From NCBI GenBank assembly GCA_017999235.1, contig JAGOBN010000025.1, positions 1 through 15,022 on the forward strand: 15,022 nt of DNA, written 5' to 3'. The notes beneath the pieces are model-generated. The model was not told the origin of the DNA. It saw only the letters and a program-made list of their open reading frames with translations, and did not search any database. A program made the position numbers and the translations under genes. The stretch's first letter is position 1, and each line of letters starts with the position of its first letter. Shown here piece by piece: positions 6,761 through 14,873 of the stretch. The stretch comes from Anaerolineales bacterium. GTDB taxonomy: Bacteria; Chloroflexota; Anaerolineae; Anaerolineales; UBA6663.

Positions 6761-7891
6761 TTAAGCCGCCGCCGCCACGGCTTTGCGAGCGGCATCGGCC
6801 AGCGAGGTGGCCGTGATGAGCTTGGCGTCTTCGAGCAGGCGCCGCCCCTCTTCCTCGTTGGTGCCGACCAGCCGCACCACCATCGGCACCTTCACGCCCA
6901 CTTCGGCCATGGCGGACAGAATGCCGAGCGCCACTTCATCACAGCGCGTGATGCCGCCAAAAATATTGATGAGGATGGCGCGCACCTTGGGCTCGGCCAG
7001 GATGATGCGCAGCGCGGCCGAGACTTTCTCCGCGCCGGCGCCGCCGCCGATATCAAGGAAGTTGGCCGGCGCGCCGCCAAAGTGCTGGACGATGTCCATC
7101 GTCCCCATCGCCAGGCCGGCGCCGTTCACCAGACAGCCGATATTGCCGTCCAGCTTCACGTAGGACAGGCCGTACTTGCGGGCTTCGGTCTCCTGCGACG
7201 ATTCCTCATCCAGATCGCGCATTTCGCCCAAATTGGGGTGCCGGAACATGGCGTTGTCATCCAGCACGATCTTGCCGTCCAGCGCCACCAGCCGGCCGTC
7301 GCCGGTGATCACCAGCGGGTTGATCTCGGCCAGGGTCGCGTCGGTGTCCACAAACGTCTGGTAGAGGCCGGCCGCCACCACGCTGAAAGCCCGCCAATGT
7401 TCGCGCGGCAGGCCGATGGTGTGGGCGATGTTGCGCACCTGGTAATCGCGCAGGCCCATGATCGGGTCAATATATTCGCGGATGATGGCCGCCGGATTGG
7501 TCCGGGCCACCTCTTCGATCTCCACGCCGCCCTCGGCCGAGCAGATCACCACCGGCCGGCGCGCGGCCCGGTCATTGGTGATGCCGAAGTAGATCTCTTT
7601 CTTGATCTCGGCCGCTTCATCCACCAGCACCTTGCGCACCGGCAGGCCCTTGATGGTCATGGACAAGATCTGGGTGGCGAGGGCCTCGGCCTCCTGCGGG
7701 TTCTTGGCCAGCTTGATGCCGCCGGCTTTGCCGCGCCCGCCCACCAGCACCTGGCTCTTGATGACCACGCGGCCGCCCAATTCAATAGCGATATCCCGGG
7801 CTTCCTGGGCGGAGTTGGCCACGCGCCCCTTCGGGATCGGCACGCCGCGTTGATGGAACAGTTGCTTGGATTGGTATTCGTGCAGTTTCAA
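6761..7891 (-). CDS. sucC: succinyl-CoA synthetase (ADP-forming) beta subunit
   Basis: SucC is the ATP-grasp subunit that binds nucleotide and succinate and pairs with SucD. The 376 residues are close to the family's ~380-390. The start [12 protein letters not shown] is canonical and comes from a TTG codon at 7891, with AGGAGG 4 bases before it; the upstream GTG at 7948 would add 19 unlikely residues. Marks include the ATP-grasp strand [16 protein letters not shown] (43-58), AEINP (188-192), [11 protein letters not shown] (256-266), the GGGA turn (282-285), [11 protein letters not shown] (311-321) and RLVGTN (340-345). It is the first gene of sucC-sucD-TPR and has its own -10 box at 7989-7994. 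Confidence 0.97.
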   Translation of the reverse strand: MKLHEYQSKQLFHQRGVPIPKGRVANSAQEARDIAIELGGRVVIKSQVLVGGRGKAGGIKLAKNPQEAEALATQILSMTIKGLPVRKVLVDEAAEIKKEIYFGITNDRAARRPVVICSAEGGVEIEEVARTNPAAIIREYIDPIMGLRDYQVRNIAHTIGLPREHWRAFSVVAAGLYQTFVDTDATLAEINPLVITGDGRLVALDGKIVLDDNAMFRHPNLGEMRDLDEESSQETEARKYGLSYVKLDGNIGCLVNGAGLAMGTMDIVQHFGGAPANFLDIGGGAGAEKVSAALRIILAEPKVRAILINIFGGITRCDEVALGILSAMAEVGVKVPMVVRLVGTNEEEGRRLLEDAKLITATSLADAARKAVAAAA

Positions 7892-7895
7892 GGGG

Positions 7896-7901
7896 CCTCC
7901 T
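7896..7901 (-). promoter_or_regulatory. Shine-Dalgarno site fixing the TTG start of sucC
   Basis: The minus strand reads AGGAGG, the strongest ribosome-binding site in the window, 4 bases before TTG at 7891. It decides the start in favour of the rare TTG codon. Confidence 0.8.
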
Positions 7902-7931
7902 AGACACAGATCGAAAGGATTCCGGGTGGGC

Positions 7932-7946
7932 GGTCCAAGGTGGACC
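7932..7946. promoter_or_regulatory. small perfect palindrome in the sucC leader
   Basis: GGTCCA (7932-7937) and TGGACC (7941-7946) are perfect inverse complements around 3 bases. It lies about 40 bases after the predicted transcription start and could be an operator half-site pair or a small RNA hairpin. Its function is unknown and chance is possible. Confidence 0.3.
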
Positions 7947-7988
7947 AAATGATCAAAGGAGAAGGGCGGCCAGCCAAGGCCGGGAAGG

Positions 7989-7994
7989 ATTATA
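7989..7994 (-). promoter_or_regulatory. candidate -10 box for the sucCD operon
   Basis: The minus strand reads a perfect TATAAT, placing a transcription start near 7982 and giving a leader of about 90 bases before the sucC TTG. The -35 region is weak (TTTTGC-like at 17 bases, overlapping the T-run of the upstream terminator). Confidence 0.5.
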
Positions 7995-8013
7995 CAACGG
8001 GCGGGGCGCCGGC

Positions 8014-8053
8014 AAAAAGAACGGAGGCGGCCGGCCCTCAGGCCGCCGCCTCC
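8014..8053 (-). terminator. intrinsic terminator of the scpB-to-GT-C gene block
   Basis: On the minus strand GGAGGCGGC pairs with GCCGCCTCC over 9 bases, and GGCC/GGCC extends the stem past one bulged G to a TGAG loop. It is followed at once by TTCTTTTT. It begins 22 bases after the stop of the large GT-C/NHL gene. This is the clearest rho-independent terminator in the window. Confidence 0.85.
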
Positions 8054-8075
8054 GCTGGGTTGATCGGCCGTGCCC

Positions 8076-11000
8076 TTACGGAATAGCCGGGAAGCGCATC
8101 AGACGGTTGTTGCCGTAATCCACTACCCAGGTTTGTCCCTCGGCATCCACCGCCACGCCGGTGAGGAGCGAGAACGTGGTATTGTCCGCGCCGGCGTCGC
8201 CCCAGGTGGTGACAAACTGCCCGTCCCGGTCAAACACCAGCACCCGGTAGCCTTCCGGGTCAGTGGCGTACACCCGGCCGCGGCTGTCCAGTGCCAGATA
8301 CGGTTTGTTGTCCAGGGATTGCCCGTACCAGGCGCTGAGCGTCCACTCCAGGTCGGCCACGTATTCGCCGGAGGCGCTGTCCTTCCGGAAGCGCTGGATG
8401 CGCTGATTCCAGGTGTCGGCCACGTACAATTCGCCGCCATCGGCGCTGACCGCCAGGCCCACCGGCTCGTCGAGCTGGCCCAGCTCAAAACCGCTGCTGC
8501 CGATGGTGCTCAGACCGGTGCCGTTGCTGTCAAAGACCACCACCCGGTCGTTGCCGGTATCCGCCACGTACAGATGTCCTTGCGCGTCGGCGACGATGGC
8601 GCGCGGCCCATAGAACGAGTCGAACGCGCCGTCCTGATCAAAGCGTCCCCACATCCGGATAAAGCGGCCATCGGCGTCAAACTTCTGGATGCGGTGGTTC
8701 CACAGGTCAGCCACGTACACCGCGCCATCCGGCCCCACCGTCAGACCCCAGGGTTCGTTGAACGTGCCGCCCTCGCTGCCGGTGCCTGCGTCCACCTGCC
8801 CCAGCCGGCCCCAGGCCCGGACAAACTGCCCGGCGGCATCGTATTTTTCGATGCGGTTATTGCGCGAATCGGCCACGTACACCGAGCCGTCCGGCCCCAC
8901 GGCCACGCCGCGCGGCCCGTCGAACTGGCCCTCCGCCGGGCCTAGCGCGCCGGTGACCAGGTTGGCTGCCAAAGTCTGGCGGAGAGCGCTGTAGGGATCG
9001 GTCTGCGGCGCGGTCACCACCTCAGCCGGCCCAACGCCATAGCTCCAGATCTGGCCGGCGATATCTTTGCGCACATACAGGCGCATGCGGTCCACCAGCG
9101 GCCACTTCGCCAGGTCAAAATCCTGGTTGGTAAGCTGGCCGTAGAGCGTGTAGTCGCGGTTCCACCAGATATTAAAGAGCGCCTGGCGCATCTGCGGGTC
9201 ACCCAGCGCCGTGACAATGCGCTGGGCGATGGTCTGGTCGGTCTTGGGGAAGTAATCCTGCATCGGCCAGACCATGCGGATGTATTCGAACTGGTAGAAC
9301 CGGTCGCCGAGCAGGGTCTCCACCTTGCTCCAATTGGCGGCGCCGGCGATAACCACCGGCGCGTCCAAAGCCTCGCGGGTCGGCTGGCTGCCATAGAAGG
9401 CCTGGTTCTTGAAGTTGCGGAAGTACCAGGTCATGGGCCAGGAGACTTCCGAATCGTAGGCCACCTTCAAACCCAGACCGTCGGTGGTGCGCTGGGAGAT
9501 GTCTTCCACCTGGCTCATGACGGTTCGCACACCGCGCGAGCCGTGCGCGTAGACCAGGAACTCGTTGGCGTAATCGTAGTTGAGATAAGTGGCGATAAAA
9601 GCCGTGCGCGCCGTGAGCAAGGCCAGCCCGCCAAAAGCCGCCAACCCCGTCAGGCGGGCGACGTTGCCCCACCCTAGCGGCGCGGCCAGCCGATAGAGCG
9701 CGAACAGGCCGATGCCGGCCACGATCAGCGCCGACACAAAGGCGCTGGTGGCCTGCAACTGCGGCAATTCACTGCCCTGGAAGGGACGCTGGGTCCCCAG
9801 CAGCCCCCCGAACACGGCCGCCACGGCCAGCACGGTGACGGGCAGCAGCACGGCCACCACCCAGGCGCGGCGCGCCCGGAAGTGCGACCAGTCGGTGCCG
9901 TCAATCAGCCGGCCAAATGCCCAGCCGCTGAGCAGGATCATGGGCAATACGATATGGGTGGTCAGCCACGGCATCTTCTCGCCGGCCACGCTGAAAGCGC
10001 CTAGCGCCATCACGGCCCAATAGCCGATGAAAGCCAGGACCGGGAACGGCCGGGGCGGGGCCGAGACACTCTCCGCGGCCTCCCCGTCGGCCGCCGGCCC
10101 AGCCTCGGCCGCGGGCGGGAGGGCCGGCCCCTGCCACAGGCGGCGCAGGCCGAGGCCGGCCGCGAACAGCGCGCCCAGCAGCGGCAGGAATTCATACATC
10201 GGCAGATTGATTACCAGGTAGTAATACCAGGGCTGGCTGCCGCGCCGGACGCCGTGCTGTTCCATCCAATAGCCCAGCGACCCGATCAGGCCGGTCGCCA
10301 GGCCGCCGCCGTTGGTGAAGAACGTGGTGAAGAGCGGGATATACACGCCGTAGAAGATGGCGGCGCAGATCAGGAAGACGCGCGGGTTCCAGAACAGCCC
10401 GATGGCGACCGACAGCCCGATCAACAGGATGGTCACGATCAGGGTGGTGCCGGCGTCCGAGCCCAGGAACAGGCCCAGATCAAAGCCGGTCATGGCTGGG
10501 AGCGTGTAATTAAGCGGGTTGCGTCCCAGCCCGCGCACCACAAACGACGCCACCTGCGGCAGCACAAACACGCCCATCACCGCGATGACGTCCAGGGCCG
10601 GAAAGCGCTTCAAGCCCTCGCGCCCAAAGGCGCGCGCCACAAAGGCCAGGCCGGCGGCCGCCACCAGCGCCGCGCCCAGCCAGGCCAGATCCGCATAGGT
10701 TTCAAAGCTGGAAATCGGCCCGCCTTCAGGCGTCGTGCGGCCCGGCACGGCCGGCGACTGCACCTCGCCCGACGAGGGCGGCGCAATCCCCAGCCGGTCC
10801 CGGTAAAAGAAGAAGGCCACACCGATGACGGCGGCCACCGCCGCGATCCCCAGGCAGATCAAGAACGGCTGGCGCAGTTCGGGCCTGGGCCAAGCCGTGA
10901 CCACCAGATCGTAGACCAGGAAGAGCCCCACAAACACCAGGACTATCGCCACATAGATAAAAGACGACTCCATGGTGGCGTAGAACAGGGTCCCCACAAG

Positions 11001-11537
11001 CGTCAAGGCATACAGGAATTTGGCTTCGCGCCGTTCCAGGTAATTCAACACCAACAGCACGGTCAGCAGGCCCCAGACCATGACATAGGGCTCGTCACGA
11101 ATGTACCGTGAGTAGTACAGCTGATACGGCGAGATCAGCATGAGGAAGGCGGCCACCAGCGCGCCGGTGCGCCCCAGCCAGCGGCGGTAGTAGTAGCAGA
11201 TGGCGACGGCGGCGACGCCCAGCAAGGCCGTGGGGATGCGGGAGGTGAAATCGTTGTCGCCAAACAGCCAATACGTGAAGGCGGTCAGGTGGAACTTGAG
11301 CGGCCCATGCATCATGGGCGTGTGCACATAGTTGCCGTTCTTGTAGAGATACCAAGAATATTGCGTGTGCAGGCTCTCGTCGTGGCTCATCACCCGCGCG
11401 CCCAGATCATAGAAGCGCGTGGCGAAGGCGGCCAGGATCAGGACCAGATACAGGGCCTTCTCCCAATCCAGGGTGATCACCGACCAGAGCGGCCGATCCA
11501 GCGTGGAGGAACGTTCGGGCAATGTCGCAGTAGCCAT
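8076..11537 (-). CDS. TIGR03663/Agl23-like GT-C membrane protein with C-terminal NHL beta-propeller
   Basis: This very long protein has 1153 residues. The N-terminal ~650 form many membrane helices, as in GT-C glycosyltransferases that use lipid-linked sugars. The first outer loop has the acidic motif SHDESLH (51-57), then MMHGPL (75-80) and [10 protein letters not shown] (141-150). GEKMPWL (519-525) is a hallmark of TIGR03663, the group named flippase activity-associated Agl23. A low-complexity Ala/Glu loop lies at 470-495, and a mostly soluble domain at 652-865. From 870 to the end come six NHL-type repeats with GPDG.VYVAD..N.RI patterns, enough for a six-bladed propeller, presumably outside the membrane. 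The real substrate is unknown; a role in envelope glycan or glycoprotein assembly is inferred. It is the last gene before the terminator at 8014-8053. No Shine-Dalgarno is seen. Confidence 0.88.
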   Translation of the reverse strand: MATATLPERSSTLDRPLWSVITLDWEKALYLVLILAAFATRFYDLGARVMSHDESLHTQYSWYLYKNGNYVHTPMMHGPLKFHLTAFTYWLFGDNDFTSRIPTALLGVAAVAICYYYRRWLGRTGALVAAFLMLISPYQLYYSRYIRDEPYVMVWGLLTVLLVLNYLERREAKFLYALTLVGTLFYATMESSFIYVAIVLVFVGLFLVYDLVVTAWPRPELRQPFLICLGIAAVAAVIGVAFFFYRDRLGIAPPSSGEVQSPAVPGRTTPEGGPISSFETYADLAWLGAALVAAAGLAFVARAFGREGLKRFPALDVIAVMGVFVLPQVASFVVRGLGRNPLNYTLPAMTGFDLGLFLGSDAGTTLIVTILLIGLSVAIGLFWNPRVFLICAAIFYGVYIPLFTTFFTNGGGLATGLIGSLGYWMEQHGVRRGSQPWYYYLVINLPMYEFLPLLGALFAAGLGLRRLWQGPALPPAAEAGPAADGEAAESVSAPPRPFPVLAFIGYWAVMALGAFSVAGEKMPWLTTHIVLPMILLSGWAFGRLIDGTDWSHFRARRAWVVAVLLPVTVLAVAAVFGGLLGTQRPFQGSELPQLQATSAFVSALIVAGIGLFALYRLAAPLGWGNVARLTGLAAFGGLALLTARTAFIATYLNYDYANEFLVYAHGSRGVRTVMSQVEDISQRTTDGLGLKVAYDSEVSWPMTWYFRNFKNQAFYGSQPTREALDAPVVIAGAANWSKVETLLGDRFYQFEYIRMVWPMQDYFPKTDQTIAQRIVTALGDPQMRQALFNIWWNRDYTLYGQLTNQDFDLAKWPLVDRMRLYVRKDIAGQIWSYGVGPAEVVTAPQTDPYSALRQTLAANLVTGALGPAEGQFDGPRGVAVGPDGSVYVADSRNNRIEKYDAAGQFVRAWGRLGQVDAGTGSEGGTFNEPWGLTVGPDGAVYVADLWNHRIQKFDADGRFIRMWGRFDQDGAFDSFYGPRAIVADAQGHLYVADTGNDRVVVFDSNGTGLSTIGSSGFELGQLDEPVGLAVSADGGELYVADTWNQRIQRFRKDSASGEYVADLEWTLSAWYGQSLDNKPYLALDSRGRVYATDPEGYRVLVFDRDGQFVTTWGDAGADNTTFSLLTGVAVDAEGQTWVVDYGNNRLMRFPAIP

Positions 11538-11581
11538 GGGCAGGAATCAGGGGTCAGCAGTAAGTGGATAACCAGCGGGCT

Positions 11582-12511
11582 TCAGCGCCCAGATTTGGAT
11601 TTGGGCCGCCGGCCCGCGGTGGGACGGCCTGCGGGACGACCCGCGGCGGGACGGCCACCCGCCGGCCGCGACTGGCGCGGAGCGGGCTGGGCGGCCTCCG
11701 GAGCGGCGCGGGATTTGTTGCGGGCCGGCGCCGCACTGCCGCCGCTCGGACGGGCCGGGCGGCGCGGCTTGTCGGCGTCTCCGGGCTTGGCCGCGCCTTG
11801 CAGGGCGCGCACTTCCACATTGGTCAGAGGCCGCCACTCGCCGGCGCGCAGTTCGCCCAGGTTCAGCGAAGCCAGGCGCACCCGGATGAGCCGCTCGACG
11901 GGCAGGCCCAGCGCGGACCCGATCTCCCGGATCTCGTGTTTCCGGCCCTCGCGCATCACCACGCTCAGCCAGGTGCCGGCGCGGGTCACTTCATCGCGGC
12001 GCACCTCGGCCGGCCGCGTTCGGAAGCGCTGGCCGGTTTCCCGGTCTTCCAGCACCACGCCGCGCCGCCAGGCGGCCAGCCGTTCGGCATCCGGCTCGCC
12101 CTTCACCAGCACGCGGTATTCCTTCTCCACGCCATAGCGCGGGTGCGTGAGCCGGTTGGCCAAGTCGCCGTCATTGGTCAACAAAATCAGGCCCTCGCTG
12201 TCCAAGTCCAGCCGGCCCACCGGGTAGAGGCGCGGCGTGGACGGCACCAGATCCACCACCGTCTGCCGGTCGCCTTGCGCTTCCAGCGAGGAGACCACGC
12301 CGCGCGGCTTATGCACCAGGAGATAGGTCAGGCGCTCGCGCGCCAGCGGCTCCCCATCCAGGGTGATGGTATCGCGCGCCGGGTCGGCTTTCTGGCCCAG
12401 CACCGCCAGCTGGCCGTTGACCCGGACGCGGCCCTGGGTAATGAAGTCTTCACAAGCGCGGCGCGAGCCGTGGCCGGCTTGGGCCAAGAGTTTCTGCAAG
12501 CGTTCTTCCAT
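11582..12511 (-). CDS. rluB: 23S rRNA pseudouridine synthase, RluB/RsuA family, with basic tail
   Basis: The enzyme turns a specific uridine of rRNA into pseudouridine. An S4 RNA-binding domain (about 1-48: RLQKLLAQAGHGSRRACEDFI) is followed by the catalytic domain with GRLDLDSEGLILLTNDGDLA, where D102 is the catalytic Asp, and by EGRKHEIREIGSALGLPV (188-205). The RluB-like sub-group is chosen because scpB is close by, which is common, but RsuA-like specificity cannot be excluded. Residues ~240-309 are an added Pro/Ala/Arg/Lys tail with GRPAAGRPAGRP repeats, probably disordered and RNA-binding. It starts 13 bases after the small membrane-protein gene and ends 44 bases before the GT-C gene. 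Confidence 0.93.
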   Translation of the reverse strand: MEERLQKLLAQAGHGSRRACEDFITQGRVRVNGQLAVLGQKADPARDTITLDGEPLARERLTYLLVHKPRGVVSSLEAQGDRQTVVDLVPSTPRLYPVGRLDLDSEGLILLTNDGDLANRLTHPRYGVEKEYRVLVKGEPDAERLAAWRRGVVLEDRETGQRFRTRPAEVRRDEVTRAGTWLSVVMREGRKHEIREIGSALGLPVERLIRVRLASLNLGELRAGEWRPLTNVEVRALQGAAKPGDADKPRRPARPSGGSAAPARNKSRAAPEAAQPAPRQSRPAGGRPAAGRPAGRPTAGRRPKSKSGR

Positions 12512-12524
12512 CGGGCGTCTCGTT

Positions 12525-12920
12525 TCAGGGTTGCGGCGGGGCCGGAATGGGCGTCAGGCCCGGCGCGCGCGGCGGCAAATGGGTGAGCGCGGCCACGGTA
12601 GCCACGGTCGGATTGGAGAGCGGGGTCCGGGCCAGCACCTGCGGCGCCGGCGCTTCTGGCACGGCCAGGGCGGCGGCGAAGGTTGGCTCCGGCGCGGCCT
12701 GCACGCCGCTGACGCCCAACTGGCTGACAGCCAGAAAACCGGCCAGGAGGCTCAGGCTCATGGCCGCCCACATCGAGCGGCCGGCGGCCCAAGCCCCGGG
12801 CACCGGCGCGGGAAACAAGCGGCCGCGCACCCGCGTCCAGGCGCGGCCCGGCTCCACCGGCAAAGCGTGCAGCGCGGCGGCCAGGGTACGGAGCGCGCGC
12901 TCGTCCGGGTCTAGGGCCAT
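12525..12920 (-). CDS. single-pass membrane protein paired with the sigma factor (possible anti-sigma)
   Basis: This 131-residue protein is not recognised by family. Residues 1-47 are a charged, probably cytoplasmic part with two short helices (DERALRTLAAALHALPVEP). Residues ~48-70 are one membrane segment (MWAAMSLSLLAGFLAVSQLGV), and 71-131 form a Pro/Ala-rich outer tail. The start ATG lies 10 bases inside the end of the sigma gene with GGAG 8 bases upstream, so the two are translated together. That arrangement, together with the one-pass topology, suggests an anti-sigma factor. However, the HxxxCxxC zinc motif of ZAS anti-sigmas is absent and the inner part is short, so the role is inference only. 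Confidence 0.72.
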   Translation of the reverse strand: MALDPDERALRTLAAALHALPVEPGRAWTRVRGRLFPAPVPGAWAAGRSMWAAMSLSLLAGFLAVSQLGVSGVQAAPEPTFAAALAVPEAPAPQVLARTPLSNPTVATVAALTHLPPRAPGLTPIPAPPQP

Positions 12921-13543
12921 CCCGCCAACTCCGTCAACATCTGTTCCGGCGCGGCGCCGGCGGCTTCAAAATACCGGCGCATGCGCTCAATGCCCAGCCG
13001 CACCCGCGAGTCGGCGGTCTTGGGGTTGCAGCCGAGCGCTTCCCCCAGTTCGCGGAAGCGCAGTTCGCCCAGATACCGCAGGACCACGGCCTCCCGCAAG
13101 GGCGCCGGCAGGGTCTGCAGGGCCGCCCACAACTGGGCGCGCACCCCGCGCCGCTCCAGCGCGGCTTCCACAATCCGCGGCGTCGCCGGCGCCACGCCGG
13201 CCAGCGCTTCCAGCGGCAGTTGCTCCAGCCACTTGCGCCGGCGCTTGTTGCGGCACCGGCTCAACGCAATGGTGAAGAGCCAGGTCCGGAAGGCCGCCCG
13301 CGCCGGGTCATACTGCGCCAGCCGGCGGAAGGCATATACAAAAGTGTCTTGCGCCACTTCCTCGGCGTCCGCCAGGTCGTTCAACAGCGCCAAACACAGC
13401 CGGAAGACGGGCGGATACTGGCTGTGGAAGAGCTGGCCGCAGGCGGCCTCCTCACCGCGCGCCCCGCGCGCGATGCAGTCCGCCAGAACCGGGTCAACCG
13501 CCGGGGCTGAATTCATTGTGAGTGATACACGGTCAGCGGCCAT
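12911..13543 (-). CDS. ECF-type RNA polymerase sigma factor
   Basis: This 210-residue sigma-70 family protein has only regions 2 and 4, the mark of an ECF sigma. Region 2 spans about 38-104 (LFHSQYPPVFRLCLALL, DAEEVAQDTFVYAFRRL, FRTWLFTIALSRCRNKRRR). Region 4 spans about 134-190 (LPAPLREAVVLRYLGELRFRELGEALGC, then SRVRLGIERMRR, the -35 recognition helix). The start is the ATG at 13543, with GGGAG 8 bases upstream; a GTG at 13552 and an ATG at 13516 are less well supported. It directly precedes and overlaps a single-pass membrane protein gene. It lies 51 bases after scpB, so it probably shares that transcript. The signal and regulon are unknown. Confidence 0.92.
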   Translation of the reverse strand: MAADRVSLTMNSAPAVDPVLADCIARGARGEEAACGQLFHSQYPPVFRLCLALLNDLADAEEVAQDTFVYAFRRLAQYDPARAAFRTWLFTIALSRCRNKRRRKWLEQLPLEALAGVAPATPRIVEAALERRGVRAQLWAALQTLPAPLREAVVLRYLGELRFRELGEALGCNPKTADSRVRLGIERMRRYFEAAGAAPEQMLTELAGWP

Positions 13544-13594
13544 TTTGCCCACTCCCGCAGTATGGCACGGAATGATTAAGCGCCGCTGACAAAA

Positions 13595-14773
13595 TCAACC
13601 CTTCAGAATTTCCAGCTGCTGGGCCGTCCGCAAGCCTTCCAGGTTCAGCGGCGGCAGGTTATCCAGCGAGTTCAAGCCGAAGTGCTGGAGGAATTCCGGC
13701 GTGGTGGCGTACAGTACCGGCCGGCCCGGGCCTTCGGTGCGGCCGGATTCTTCGATCAGGCCCTTGGTCAGCAGGTTCTTGATGACGCTGTCCGAGTTGA
13801 CGCCGCGCACGGCCTCCACCTGCGGGCGCGTCACCGGCTGCTGATAGGCGATGATGGCCAGGGTTTCCAGCGCGGCTTTGGAGAGCGGCGCCGAAGCCGC
13901 CAGGCCCAGGAACCGTTGCACTTTGTCGGCGGCCGCCGGCGCGGTGGTCAACTGCACCTTGTCGCGGATGCGCTGCAAGTTCAGGCCGCGCTCCGCGTAC
14001 TCGCGCTCCAAACCGTCCAGGGCGTCTTCAATCTCCCGGACTGGGAATTCCAGGGCCTCCGCCAGGCGCGCCACCGGCACCGCGCCTTCGGCCACAAAGA
14101 GCAGACTCTCCACCAAGGCTGGCAGGCTCAGCGTGACCGCCGGCGGGCCAACCGGGAGCTGCTCCAGTTCGGGCTCCTCGGCCGGCGCCGGCTCAGGCGC
14201 GGTCTCAGGCGCATCCGGCGGGAAGGCCGCGGCCGGCACCGGCTCGGCCTGCAGTTCAAAGACGGGCTCCGCGTCTGGCTCCCGCTCACGCTCCGATTCA
14301 GCCGCGGCCGCAACGGCCGGCTCCGGCAGCGCTTCGTCCGCCGGCGGCGCGTCCGCAACCACCTGCTCCAGCTCGGCGTCAGGTACGGCCGGCGCTTCAG
14401 CGGCCGGCTCGGCTTCCATTCCGGGCTGGGGCTGACTCTCCGCCGTCCCTTCAGGCTCGGGCTCCGCTTCGGATACGGCCGGCGCTGCGGGGTCGACGTC
14501 CGATTCCGCTACCGGATCCGGCTGCTCGTCAGATCCGGCCGTGATCTCAGCCCCGGCGGCCGGCTCAAGTTCGGCCGCCGGCTCGGGTTCGGCCGCCGGC
14601 TCGGTTTCCGCCGCCGGCGCGGGTTCCGCCGCCGGCTCGGTTTTCGCCGCCGGTGGGTCGGCCGGCTGAGGCACAGCCGGCGGCTGAGAGACAGCGGGCG
14701 GCAAATTGCCCGGCGTCCACTGATTGTCCACAACGAAATTCCCCGGATCGGGCGTGCTATAATCGCTTGACAT
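13595..14773 (-). CDS. scpB: segregation and condensation protein ScpB with long acidic N-terminal extension
   Basis: Residues ~215-392 are a normal ScpB: LPALVESLLFVAEGAVPVARLAEAL, then SKAALETLAIIAYQQPVTRPQVEAVRGV (299-326) and LIEESGRTEGPGRPVLYATTPEFLQHFGL (339-367). These are winged-helix domains that bind ScpA and the SMC complex in chromosome compaction and segregation. The usual protein is ~170-200 residues. Here ~214 residues of Pro/Ala/Glu-rich sequence with EPAAE repeats come first, in frame and without stops. The only internal Met before the core is at 119, so a short form starting at the core by ATG is unlikely. scpA is not next to it: a divergent lipoprotein gene lies upstream instead. 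No clear ribosome-binding site is seen. Confidence 0.93.
   Translation of the reverse strand: MSSDYSTPDPGNFVVDNQWTPGNLPPAVSQPPAVPQPADPPAAKTEPAAEPAPAAETEPAAEPEPAAELEPAAGAEITAGSDEQPDPVAESDVDPAAPAVSEAEPEPEGTAESQPQPGMEAEPAAEAPAVPDAELEQVVADAPPADEALPEPAVAAAAESEREREPDAEPVFELQAEPVPAAAFPPDAPETAPEPAPAEEPELEQLPVGPPAVTLSLPALVESLLFVAEGAVPVARLAEALEFPVREIEDALDGLEREYAERGLNLQRIRDKVQLTTAPAAADKVQRFLGLAASAPLSKAALETLAIIAYQQPVTRPQVEAVRGVNSDSVIKNLLTKGLIEESGRTEGPGRPVLYATTPEFLQHFGLNSLDNLPPLNLEGLRTAQQLEILKG
14758..14763 (+). promoter_or_regulatory. candidate -10 box for the lipoprotein gene
   Basis: TATAAT occurs on the + strand inside the first codons of scpB. A start near 14770 would give a leader of ~104 bases carrying the hairpin at 14790-14844. 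No good -35 is seen at 17 bases upstream, so this is weak. A TTGACA at 14767-14772 has no matching -10 box downstream. Confidence 0.25.
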
Positions 14774-14789
14774 AGCTTCAAATCCATAG

Positions 14790-14844
14790 AGGACGAAGGC
14801 CGGGAAAAGCCGGCGGCTCTGCCGCCCAGCCCGTCTTTCGTCCT
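14790..14844. repeat. intergenic inverted repeat, copy 2 (AGGACGAAAG family)
   Basis: The arms AGGACGAA (14790-14797) and TTCGTCCT (14837-14844) pair perfectly. They continue inward through a G-T wobble, one G-C pair and a mismatch into CGGG (14801-14804)/CCCG. Inside is a separate stem GGCGGC (14812-14817)/GCCGCC (14821-14826) around TCT. The right arm CGTCTTTCGTCCTT (14832-14845) is identical to that of copy 1 at 4254-4267, while the centres differ. It lies between the divergent scpB and lipoprotein genes. Confidence 0.75.
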
Positions 14845-14862
14845 TAGTGCTTATCTACAACC

Positions 14863-14866
14863 GAGG
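14863..14866 (+). promoter_or_regulatory. Shine-Dalgarno site of the lipoprotein gene
   Basis: GAGG lies 7 bases before the ATG at 14874 and supports that start. Confidence 0.55.
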
Positions 14867-14873
14867 TCCTGGT

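Noticed and set aside
7082..7903. 273-codon open frame on the + strand opposite sucC
   Set aside because: His/Asp/Gln-rich antisense translation of a clear sucC gene; a shadow of high-GC coding sequence.
8070..8945. 291-codon open frame on the + strand opposite the NHL propeller
   Set aside because: The repeated pattern simply mirrors the NHL repeats of the real gene; it has no recognisable domain and no ribosome-binding site.
14509..14700. GC-rich tandem-like repeats (GCCGCCGGCTCGG) considered as a CRISPR or minisatellite
   Set aside because: They encode in-frame EPAAE-type units of the ScpB extension, are imperfect and have no spacers of constant length.
13682..14770. Long open frame of 362 codons on the + strand opposite scpB
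   Set aside because: It is an Arg-rich, repetitive shadow of the scpB acidic extension. It has no family features and is produced by GC-rich repeats.
14767..14772. TTGACA as a -35 box for the lipoprotein gene
   Set aside because: No -10-like hexamer lies 15-19 bases downstream; that position holds the hairpin arm.
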